NCBI GenBank assembly: GCA_023144875.1
Contig: JAGLEW010000077.1
Coordinates: 1-11,766, forward strand
Length of the DNA: 11,766 bases
Source of the DNA: Methylococcales bacterium
GTDB lineage: Bacteria > Pseudomonadota > Gammaproteobacteria > Methylococcales > Methylomonadaceae
Direction of reading: 5' to 3'
Below, piece after piece: positions 1-6,758 of this stretch. Under the pieces are notes generated by a model. That model saw only the letters and a program-made list of their open reading frames with translations, was not told the DNA's origin and made no database searches. Numbering within the stretch: the first letter of the stretch is position 1; the number at the start of each line of letters is the position of its first letter. A program made the translations under genes and the position numbers.

Positions 1-306
1 GAAATTGAAAAAGCCTATCAAATAGCCAATGAAGCGAATTTTACTGAAGGGGAATTGGAACTACAGCATAAAAAACGCGACTGGATTTCTATACAAAAAA
101 GTGCATTAGCCTTAGCATCAAAATCAGGATTGCAACAAGGGTTAAAAGAAGGGCTGGAGCAAGGATTAGAACAAGGGTTAGAAAAAGGGCGACAGGCAGA
201 AAAAAAACAAATGGTGATTAATATGCATAAAGTAGGGGTTGATATTACGCAGATAAGCCAAGCATCAGGATTTGATATTGAGACTATAAAAGCGATTTTA
301 AGTTGA
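1..306 (+). CDS. Rpn family nuclease/putative transposase, C-terminal part (5' end outside window)
   Basis: The reading frame is open from base 1 to the TGA at 304-306, so this is the last 101 residues of a longer protein. An internal TTG at 55 could be taken for a start, but the frame continues upstream with family-like sequence (AYQIANEANFTEGELE), so it is not the true start. The C-terminus carries the low-complexity run of GL-x-x-G units (residues about 46-64: LQQGLKEGLEQGLEQG and so on) followed by a short helical tail ending IETIKAILS. This architecture is typical of the Rpn (recombination-promoting nuclease, PD-(D/E)XK transposase-like) family, whose N-terminal catalytic domain would lie left of the window. 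Rpn proteins are DNA endonucleases linked to RecA-independent recombination. Rpn activity is known for family members; here it is inferred only from the tail. The gene converges on surA. Confidence 0.72.
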   Translation, partial: EIEKAYQIANEANFTEGELELQHKKRDWISIQKSALALASKSGLQQGLKEGLEQGLEQGLEKGRQAEKKQMVINMHKVGVDITQISQASGFDIETIKAILS

Positions 307-323
307 TATTTTTCGTCATAATC

Positions 324-379
324 AGAATTAAAGCACCGTAATTTAAGGAGATCCACTTAACATGAGGTGCTTAAATTCT
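324..379. repeat. Nested inverted repeat between convergent rpn-like gene and surA
   Basis: The arms at 324-337 (AGAATTAAAGCACC) and 366-379 (GGTGCTTAAATTCT) are inverted copies matching at 13 of 14 positions. The 28-nt spacer holds a second, inner inverted repeat, TTAAG at 343-347 and CTTAA at 356-360. There is no T-run directly after either arm, so it is not a canonical intrinsic terminator on either strand. It lies in the 147-nt gap between two converging genes. It may be a REP-like or MITE-like element or a structured transcript end; no second copy was seen in this window. Confidence 0.55.
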
Positions 380-453
380 CAATACCCTAGTAAATCAATC
401 CCCTTTTTTTAAGTCACTGAACGTGTAATTTCAATAGGATATTTTTCAAAAGG

Positions 454-1764
454 TTACAACCGTTCTAAATAAATTTTGACATAGGCTTCACTCCGTAATC
501 GGCGCATCCACAGCTCGGTTTCTTCTTCTATTTTTCGGCGACGAATTTGTTCTTTGACTTGGTTGAGACTGTAATCAGCGCTGTTGTCTTGTTCTTTTCG
601 TTCGAGTACTTGAATCAAATGCCAACCAAATGAGGTTTGAATCGGTTCGCTGATTTGTCCAATTTCCAACGAGTTCATGGCTTTTTCAAAAATAGGAACC
701 AGAACCCCTGAAGTAACCCAGCCTAAATCCCCCCCTTTGAGCGAAGAGGCGGTATCTTCTGAATGTGATCGCGCTAAGGTTTCAAAATGATCGCCTTCTT
801 TGATGCGTCCTTTTAATTTCAGTAGTTTTTTACGCGCTTCCTCATCATTCATTATTTCATTGGTTTTGATGAGTATATGTCGTGCTTTAGTTTTGGTGAC
901 CAAATGAGTTTCATTGGTATCAATGATGCCTTTTAAACCCAAGACTTTAATGACATGAAAACCACTGGGGCTACGAATTGGGTCAGCAATATTGCCTTTT
1001 TTTAAGGTCGGTACAATATCGGTGAATACGGTTGGCATTTGTTTAATGGTGCGCCAGCCTAAATCACCACCTGTTAAGGCTTTATTGCCTTCGGAAACAG
1101 CAACCGCTAATTGTCGAAAGTCTTCCCCTGTGCGTAATTTGGTCACAATATCATTGGCTTTGGCTTCTGCCGCTTGAATTTCTTTTGCCTGTGCATCTTC
1201 GGGTAATGAAACTAATATATGTCCTAGGTGGTAGCTGACATCATCATTCATGCCTTTGTGGGTTTCTAAATAATGTTCGGCTTCTCGGTCACTAACTTTA
1301 ATGCGGCTTGAAATTTCCCGTAATCGTAATTGTTCTAAAATAATTTCATGTCTTACTTTTTTTTGAAATTCGCGATAACTTAAGCCTTGTTTAACCAACG
1401 TACCTTTAAACGCTCCAACGCTCATTTTATTACCTTTGGCAATATTCATAATCGCCGCCTGTAACATTGCATCACTGACTTTTATGCCCGAACGTTGCGC
1501 GAGTTGAAATTGTAATTTTTGGATAATTAAGCGTTCTAGCACCTGTTTTCTAAGAATCATTTCAGGAGGCACACGCATTTGGCTGGCTTTCATTTTAGCG
1601 ACAATGGCAAGGGATTCTTGAGTTAATTCCCGATCCAATACCACTTCTTTTTCAACCACCGCGATAATTCGATCCAATGTTTCCGCGCTTGTCACGTTAT
1701 TGAGCAGGTAGATGCCTACCATAAAACTCATGATCATTATTTTTTGCATATTAGGGTTTCTCAT
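454..1764 (-). CDS. surA: Periplasmic peptidyl-prolyl isomerase / outer-membrane protein chaperone SurA
   Basis: A 436-residue protein with the complete SurA layout. It has a signal peptide (residues 1-27, likely cut after VTSA), the mature start LDRIIAVVEKEVVLDREL typical of the family, an N-terminal chaperone domain to about 170, two parvulin/PpiC domains (about 178-276 and 290-388, each with the GGDLGW motif and an SGFHVIKV- or FGWHLIQV-type final strand), and a C-terminal helix that packs back on the chaperone domain. SurA binds unfolded beta-barrel proteins in the periplasm and hands them to the BAM complex; LptD is a known major client. The start overlaps the 3' end of lptD by 14 bp, which suggests translational coupling. 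A second ATG at 1747-1749 (residue 6) would avoid the overlap and still keep the signal peptide, so the exact start is open. The usual downstream partner pdxA is absent here. Confidence 0.95.
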   Translation of the reverse strand: MRNPNMQKIMIMSFMVGIYLLNNVTSAETLDRIIAVVEKEVVLDRELTQESLAIVAKMKASQMRVPPEMILRKQVLERLIIQKLQFQLAQRSGIKVSDAMLQAAIMNIAKGNKMSVGAFKGTLVKQGLSYREFQKKVRHEIILEQLRLREISSRIKVSDREAEHYLETHKGMNDDVSYHLGHILVSLPEDAQAKEIQAAEAKANDIVTKLRTGEDFRQLAVAVSEGNKALTGGDLGWRTIKQMPTVFTDIVPTLKKGNIADPIRSPSGFHVIKVLGLKGIIDTNETHLVTKTKARHILIKTNEIMNDEEARKKLLKLKGRIKEGDHFETLARSHSEDTASSLKGGDLGWVTSGVLVPIFEKAMNSLEIGQISEPIQTSFGWHLIQVLERKEQDNSADYSLNQVKEQIRRRKIEEETELWMRRLRSEAYVKIYLERL

Positions 1765-4558
1765 AACCTGAAATATTTTCTTCTAAGAATTCTTCAACTT
1801 TGTCACCAAAGCTGCTGAGGCCTTTTAATTCTAACTGAACAAAAATACCCGTTTGTATTTCCGCTTCGGCCGTATCACTGATCGCATTAATGTATTTTCG
1901 ACCGACGACTCGAAAGCGCCAGCAGCAACTTTCTTTTTCTAAGCCGAGAAAACTTTCTTTGGTGACGTTAAATTTTAAGGAATATTGCCAACGTCCGACT
2001 AAATACCAACTGTCATAAATCGGCCAACGAAATGAAATATCACTTTGAATCAATTCATTTTGACGATAACGGTAGCCTAAATTAAGAATTTGATCGGGGC
2101 GATTGATAAATTGCAGTGAAAAATGCCCACGAGTAAAATCATTGGCGTAAGGATCCCATTGCAAACTACTTGAAAATGATAAGTGTTCATTAAAACGCCC
2201 GGTTAATTCCGTAATTACATTGGATAATTGCCGCGTCCGAATTGCTTGTCCAGGAAGCATTGCGGTTCGATCGGCAAAATAAAAGATTTCTCCAATCCCA
2301 AATTTTAGATATTCCATCCCTGTATTAGCATTGATAATTCGAGAGGTTAAACCCACTGATATTTGATTGGCATTTTGAACCCGATCCAAACCACTGTAAC
2401 TAAACTCTCGAAATAAGCTGTTGAAGGTAAAATCATTTTCAGCCGTATCAAATATAGGGATATTACTCTGATTATCTTCTGGAATATAAAGGTAGAACAC
2501 GCGAGGCTCAACCGTATGTAACAAATCTGAATTGCCAAATTTAAACGGTTTTTCTAAAAATATACCCGCATCAACAGAAGCAATTGGTAACCCTCTACTA
2601 ATGGTATTAGGCGTTCCTTGGTTTTGATGATCCAATAAATATTGGGTAAATTGGTAGGATATTTTAGGGGTAATGTAAGCACCCGAACCAATAATAGGGA
2701 GAGTAATGAAAGGTTTGGTGTTAAAACGATGCCCGACCACACTACTGGAGCGATAAAAATTAATGTATTCGTTATTAATTCCTAAATCAATCGGTAAAGG
2801 CGCATCAAACGATTGCCCAAGATTTAAAGACACTTGTGGCAGTTTTAAATAGGGACGTAAGTTTTTAGCAATGGTTTTATCAATGGTTTGATAATATTCA
2901 CCCCGCGCTAAAAAAGAAACCCCTTTTTGGTTGTACCGAATATCCGCGCGACTGCGAATATGTCGTCGATCGGTAATGGTGAGCGTGTTTCCAAGCTCAT
3001 CAAAATAATCATCGTCTGAGACGTAACTCAAATCTAAATCTGCCACTAAATTGGGCGTAAAATGAGTGCGGTTGAGAATTTGTCCATGAAAACGTGCTTG
3101 ATTACGCAAAGCATCATTTGGCATGTATTCAAAGGCGACCGATCCCGTGGTAATTTCAGTTAAATAACGAAATTCCCCACCTAATAAAACGCCCCGTTTA
3201 CTTAAATATCGAGGGCGAAAAATGGCATCTAAATTCGTGGCAATGTTCCAATAAAAAGGAATTTCTAAATCAAAACCATTTTCATCACTTGAACTCCAGC
3301 TAGGAAATAAAAACCCTGATTTACGTCGATCATCAATCGGAAAATTAATATAGGGGGTGTATAAAAAAGGTATGCCTTTAAATTCTAACCACGCATTAGT
3401 CGCCGCCCCTAACCCCGACACTTTATTCATTTTAAAACGATCGGCATGAATGACCCAATCTTGGTTACCTGGTCGGCAACTGGTATAAGTAGCATCTCTA
3501 AAATGTGATAAGGTCGAGCTATCACGATAAGCCACGCTTGCACTGCCTCGAATCGGGCCAGCAAGGGTTACAAATAACACATTTCGTAAGACCGATTGGT
3601 CGGTCGCAAATCGCAAGGAAGCACTGTGGCTAAATAACGCTAACCCATCTTCGGTATAATACACTTGTCCTTGAGTATCCATCATGTCCGACACGCTGTC
3701 ATAACTGGCCATATCCGCGCGTAAATGCTGATCGGCACGGGTCATATCTACATCCCCAATAAACCCTGTAATTTCACCATTCACCAATTCCGAATAATCC
3801 GAGGTAATGTCTAACACAGAGCTTTCTCTTAAATGTTTGGTGGCGACAAATTTACTTTTATTAGGAGGCGTACCATTGCAACTTCCCCACGGATCATAAG
3901 GCAAATTGCCTAATAAATTTTTAAAGGCGCGTTCTTGAGGGCGATCAAACGCAGGGTCTAACAATCGAAATGATAATGGATCACTTTCTTTAATTTTTTT
4001 CTCCGCCCCTTTTGGGTCAACCCCGACTAATTGACAGTCCCAGTTTTCATTTTCTTTATTGGGCAAACAATTCCAACCTTCTTGGTTTTTACCCCCTTGC
4101 TTAGGTGGAATAGCGGCAGGGGCTTTCATCACCGCATGGGGTGTCACTAACGCAGGAATAGGTGCAGGGTCTTCGACAAACTTAATTTTAATTTCTTTCG
4201 GTGCGTTTGGTGATAATTTACGCGCTTTTTCTTCGGCTTTTCTTTCGGCCTGTGATTGAGCCGATGATTTTGTTTCAATGACCACAGGGACATCAATCGG
4301 TACGTTAGATGTAGGTTCAACGACGACTGTTGGTGTCGTCGTATCAACGGGAACTACAGGATCTATAGGGTCTACGGTTGATTGAGGTGTTGCTCGCTCT
4401 AACGATTTTCCCGTTGTTTCTGGTGCTTTTTTAGCAGGGACTTCCGTCACACACGCCCACTCCCCTGTCGCATTTTTTTGACAGTTCCAATCTGCCTTCT
4501 CAGCCAAACTGAGTGGGGCATATAATAAGAGTACAGTCGTAAAAAAATGTCGAGTCAT
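1751..4558 (-). CDS. lptD: LPS-assembly protein LptD (outer-membrane LPS transporter)
   Basis: A 935-residue outer-membrane protein that, with LptE, inserts lipopolysaccharide into the outer leaflet. I chose the ATG at 4556-4558 because it is followed at once by a signal peptide (MTRHFFTTVLLLYAPLSLA, cut before EKADW); an upstream ATG at 4603 would add 15 residues that spoil it. Residues 26-175 hold two W/C modules (C26...C36 and C164...C175) separated by a Pro/Thr/Val-rich and then Lys/Glu/Ala-rich linker. An OstA-type N-terminal domain follows, then a long beta-barrel of aromatic-rich strands. The cysteines expected for the LptD disulphides are visible: WGSC at 227, YTSC at 361, and the CC pair at 878-879, matching the E. 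coli pattern C31/C173/C724/C725. The gene precedes surA with overlap and is divergent from amgK, as in Pseudomonas. The length is greater than E. coli LptD (784) because of the N-terminal extension. Confidence 0.95.
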   Translation of the reverse strand: MTRHFFTTVLLLYAPLSLAEKADWNCQKNATGEWACVTEVPAKKAPETTGKSLERATPQSTVDPIDPVVPVDTTTPTVVVEPTSNVPIDVPVVIETKSSAQSQAERKAEEKARKLSPNAPKEIKIKFVEDPAPIPALVTPHAVMKAPAAIPPKQGGKNQEGWNCLPNKENENWDCQLVGVDPKGAEKKIKESDPLSFRLLDPAFDRPQERAFKNLLGNLPYDPWGSCNGTPPNKSKFVATKHLRESSVLDITSDYSELVNGEITGFIGDVDMTRADQHLRADMASYDSVSDMMDTQGQVYYTEDGLALFSHSASLRFATDQSVLRNVLFVTLAGPIRGSASVAYRDSSTLSHFRDATYTSCRPGNQDWVIHADRFKMNKVSGLGAATNAWLEFKGIPFLYTPYINFPIDDRRKSGFLFPSWSSSDENGFDLEIPFYWNIATNLDAIFRPRYLSKRGVLLGGEFRYLTEITTGSVAFEYMPNDALRNQARFHGQILNRTHFTPNLVADLDLSYVSDDDYFDELGNTLTITDRRHIRSRADIRYNQKGVSFLARGEYYQTIDKTIAKNLRPYLKLPQVSLNLGQSFDAPLPIDLGINNEYINFYRSSSVVGHRFNTKPFITLPIIGSGAYITPKISYQFTQYLLDHQNQGTPNTISRGLPIASVDAGIFLEKPFKFGNSDLLHTVEPRVFYLYIPEDNQSNIPIFDTAENDFTFNSLFREFSYSGLDRVQNANQISVGLTSRIINANTGMEYLKFGIGEIFYFADRTAMLPGQAIRTRQLSNVITELTGRFNEHLSFSSSLQWDPYANDFTRGHFSLQFINRPDQILNLGYRYRQNELIQSDISFRWPIYDSWYLVGRWQYSLKFNVTKESFLGLEKESCCWRFRVVGRKYINAISDTAEAEIQTGIFVQLELKGLSSFGDKVEEFLEENISGYEKP

Positions 4559-4660
4559 GGTGAGTTTTATAGCGTAATAATACAAAAATCGAATAAAATA
4601 CAAAGTTATCTATTCTACCTTAAAAATTTAATTATACTTTATGATAACAGCCCACGCCTT
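4559..4660. promoter_or_regulatory. Divergent promoter region between lptD and amgK
   Basis: This very AT-rich 102-nt gap must hold the start signals of two divergent transcripts. For amgK, TATACT at 4633-4638 is the best -10 candidate, with no convincing -35. For lptD, several TATTAT or TATAAA-like hexamers lie at about 4568-4585 on the minus strand, none with a clear -35 at proper spacing. Neither gene has a strong Shine-Dalgarno sequence. The region is called by position and base composition; individual hexamers are uncertain. Confidence 0.4.
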
Positions 4661-5656
4661 ATGATGACGCTTGATAAACGTGCCACCGCTCTGTTATGCT
4701 GGTTGAAAAATGACCTTTCATTAACCGTTAATACGTTTGAGCCTGCGTCCAGTGATGCAAGTTTTCGACGTTACTTTAGAGTCACACATCCACAAGGCAC
4801 TTATGTGGTAATGGATGCACCGCCTGATAAAGAAAACACTGAACCTTTTATTCGTATTGCGCGCTTATTAAAAGATGCCAATGTAAACGTTCCTCATATT
4901 CACCATAGCAATTTACCACAAGGTTTTTTACTGTTAGATGATTTTGGTGCCGTTTGTTTGTTAGACCAACTCAACGCCAGCAACGCCCAAAAGCTTTATC
5001 TTAATGCGTTTGATGAATTATTTAAGTTACAGACTAATCTTAGCCCAAAAGCCTCCAAGCTTCCTGTTTATGACGCGTCCTTATTAACACAAGAGTTATC
5101 ACTTTTTTATAATTGGTTTAGTCAGCAATTGATTGGGGAAACCATTCCAGAGACAATAAAACAAAATCTCAATAGCTTGCTCAGTGAATCTGCGCTGGCA
5201 CAACCTCAAGTCTGCGTTCATCGAGATTATCATTCTCGTAACTTAATGCTGATAGATACGGATACGATTGGGGTGATTGATTTTCAAGATGCGGTGATCG
5301 GTGCGATTACTTACGATCTGGTGTCCTTATTACGAGATTGTTATATCACATGGTCAGAAGGGTCGGTTGAATCATGGCTTAACCGTTATTATCAGCGTTT
5401 GCTTGCCCATAATATGGTCGATGTTTCCTTTAAAGACTTTAAACGTTGGTTTGATTTAATGGGACTGCAACGCCACATGAAAGCCATTGGTATTTTTGCA
5501 CGCCTGCATTTACGCGATCAAAAATCGGGCTATTTAGCCGATATTCCACGCACAATGGCCTATATTGAAACCGTTTGCCAGCAATATTCAGAGCTTGAAG
5601 GCTTTTATCATTGGCTGTCAAATCAAATTTTACCTATTTATAGACAAAAATTATGA
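4661..5656 (+). CDS. amgK: N-acetylmuramate/N-acetylglucosamine anomeric kinase AmgK (APH-type kinase)
   Basis: A 331-residue aminoglycoside-phosphotransferase-fold kinase. The catalytic loop HRDYHSRN is at residues 187-194 (Asp as base, Asn as metal ligand) and the metal-binding DFQDA at 207-211. The N-terminal part has the ATP-lobe features SSDASFRRYFRV and LLLDDFG. In P. putida and relatives AmgK phosphorylates MurNAc (and GlcNAc) at C1, feeding MurU and bypassing de novo UDP-MurNAc synthesis. The family call rests on the motifs plus the neighbour: the stop overlaps the murU start (ATGA, 5653-5656), and the pair is divergent from lptD as in Pseudomonas. I chose the ATG at 4661; the next codon is also ATG, and no Shine-Dalgarno sequence decides between them. 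A longer frame from 4547 would run into lptD and lacks homology-like sequence. Other APH-fold small-molecule kinases are a less likely alternative. Confidence 0.88.
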   Translation: MMTLDKRATALLCWLKNDLSLTVNTFEPASSDASFRRYFRVTHPQGTYVVMDAPPDKENTEPFIRIARLLKDANVNVPHIHHSNLPQGFLLLDDFGAVCLLDQLNASNAQKLYLNAFDELFKLQTNLSPKASKLPVYDASLLTQELSLFYNWFSQQLIGETIPETIKQNLNSLLSESALAQPQVCVHRDYHSRNLMLIDTDTIGVIDFQDAVIGAITYDLVSLLRDCYITWSEGSVESWLNRYYQRLLAHNMVDVSFKDFKRWFDLMGLQRHMKAIGIFARLHLRDQKSGYLADIPRTMAYIETVCQQYSELEGFYHWLSNQILPIYRQKL

Positions 5657-6330
5657 AAGCAATGATTTTAGCCGCAGGCCGCGGTGATAGAATGAAAACC
5701 TTAACCGACCAGACTCCAAAACCGTTATTAAAGGTTCAAGGGAAACCCTTAATTCAACATACCATTGAAAATTTAGTCGCCGCAGGCTTTAAAGAAATCG
5801 TGATTAATGTCGCTTACCTGGGCGCACAAATTAAATCCTTCCTTGGCGATGGTCATCAATTTGAGGTTAAAATTATTTATTCAGATGAAGGCGCAGAAGG
5901 CTTAGAAACCGCAGGTGGCATTATCAAAGCCCTGCCCTTATTAGGAAAAAAACCTTTTTTAGTTATCAATAGCGATGTTATTTGTGACTATCCTTTGAAA
6001 ACATTGCGATACAGACCCATTGATCAAGCGCATTTAGTTTTAACCGAAAACCCTGAATTTCATCAAGAAGGGGATTTCTCTCTGGATAAAAAAGGCAATC
6101 TCAGCACCGCCGATCATAACCGTCATACTTTTAGTGGTATCGGTGTCTATCATCCAAAATTGTTTCAAAATTGTTCGGAAGGGAAGCTAAAACTAGGACC
6201 TATCTTAAAAACCGCAGCCGATGACGGGCATGTTTCAGGGGAGCGTTTTATGGGTTTATGGATGGATATTGGAACCCCTGAACGACTGCAAGAAGCGGAT
6301 GAATATTTTTGCGATTCCCTCGCTAGTTAG
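5653..6330 (+). CDS. murU: N-acetylmuramate-1-phosphate uridylyltransferase MurU
   Basis: A 225-residue nucleotidyltransferase of the sugar-1-phosphate NTP-transferase family. It has the glycine-rich nucleotide-binding signature LAAGRGDRM at residues 6-14, the conserved Lys in TPKPLL (21-26), the metal-binding NSD at 106-108, and WMDIGTPERL near the C-terminus (203-212) with a second likely metal ligand, D205. The length matches MurU (about 220) and is shorter than GalU or RmlA. MurU transfers UMP from UTP to MurNAc-1-P, giving UDP-MurNAc for peptidoglycan synthesis. In organisms with this bypass it lowers dependence on MurA and so gives intrinsic fosfomycin tolerance (family knowledge, not shown here). 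Translation is probably coupled to amgK through the ATGA overlap. Its stop overlaps the stop of the convergent GFA gene by 4 bp. Confidence 0.9.
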   Translation: MKAMILAAGRGDRMKTLTDQTPKPLLKVQGKPLIQHTIENLVAAGFKEIVINVAYLGAQIKSFLGDGHQFEVKIIYSDEGAEGLETAGGIIKALPLLGKKPFLVINSDVICDYPLKTLRYRPIDQAHLVLTENPEFHQEGDFSLDKKGNLSTADHNRHTFSGIGVYHPKLFQNCSEGKLKLGPILKTAADDGHVSGERFMGLWMDIGTPERLQEADEYFCDSLAS

Positions 6331-6746
6331 CCACCGACTCCAGAAGGTAATAGGTCAAATTTTGGCACACCTTCTGGAAAAACCGCCCATTTCGGTGCAG
6401 ATGCGGTATAAATTGCCATCTTAGGTGAAAAATCATTTTCAGTGGTAAGCGTTGACGCGCCAACCGAATAAAAATCTACCACCTTAGGATCAACCAGCAA
6501 TGTCGTGCCACAATTGCCACAAAAAGCATGATTCACTGCCTCCCCCGAATCCCCTAATCGTGTAAAAATAGTCGGCTCACCTTTACTAAAGCGAAATTTT
6601 TCCTTTAAAACCCACAATCCAAACCATTTATCCGATCCTGTATGTGTTTGACAATTATCACAATAACAAAAAGCTGAACTAATTGGCTCACCCTCAAAAC
6701 AGTATTCAATGTTTCCGCAACTGCATTTACCTTTATAATTTTTCAT
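6327..6746 (-). CDS. GFA/CENP-V family zinc protein
   Basis: A 139-residue protein (140 if the preceding ATG at 6747-6749 is used) of the glutathione-dependent formaldehyde-activating (GFA)/CENP-V fold. The cysteines fit the two zinc sites of the family, numbered from the upstream Met: CSC at 9-11 with FCGNC at 77-80 (structural zinc), and FCYCDNC at 28-33 (second zinc, in Gfa the active one). I prefer the second ATG because a GAGG lies 6 nt before it but only 3 nt before the first. Most members are of unknown substrate, and true Gfa function (S-hydroxymethylglutathione formation) is disputed, so no gene symbol is given. It is the last gene of a same-strand run and starts 12 nt after the Sel1-repeat gene. 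In a methylotroph a formaldehyde link is tempting but unproven. Confidence 0.85.
   Translation of the reverse strand: MKNYKGKCSCGNIEYCFEGEPISSAFCYCDNCQTHTGSDKWFGLWVLKEKFRFSKGEPTIFTRLGDSGEAVNHAFCGNCGTTLLVDPKVVDFYSVGASTLTTENDFSPKMAIYTASAPKWAVFPEGVPKFDLLPSGVGG
6339..6378. repeat. 10-bp perfect inverted repeat just past the murU stop
   Basis: TCCAGAAGGT at 6339-6348 and ACCTTCTGGA at 6369-6378 are perfect inverted copies around a 20-nt loop. It starts 8 nt after the murU stop and lies inside the end of the opposing GFA gene, where it encodes part of FPEGVPK and LPSG. No T-run follows on the plus strand, so it is not a canonical intrinsic terminator. It could still cap or stabilise the 3' end of the amgK-murU mRNA. 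Confidence 0.45.
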
Positions 6747-6758
6747 CATTGGCCTCGA

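Noticed and set aside
140..192. Short near-identical direct repeats, possible CRISPR or tandem-repeat array
   Set aside because: They are 12-nt in-frame units coding GLEQ/GLEK in the Rpn-type tail, without spacers.
18..356. A minus-strand ORF rich in Cys, Pro, Ser and Asn (112 codons)
   Set aside because: Its repeats are the antisense of the GL-x-x-G repeats of the Rpn-type gene; the plus frame has the family-like sequence.
4559..4603. N-terminal extension of lptD from the ATG at 4603
   Set aside because: It places 15 extra residues before a perfectly formed signal peptide that starts at 4558.
4547..4660. N-terminal extension of amgK from the ATG at 4547
   Set aside because: It would overlap the lptD start, passes through the promoter region, and adds a 38-residue stretch unlike the family; ATG 4661 or 4664 fits better.
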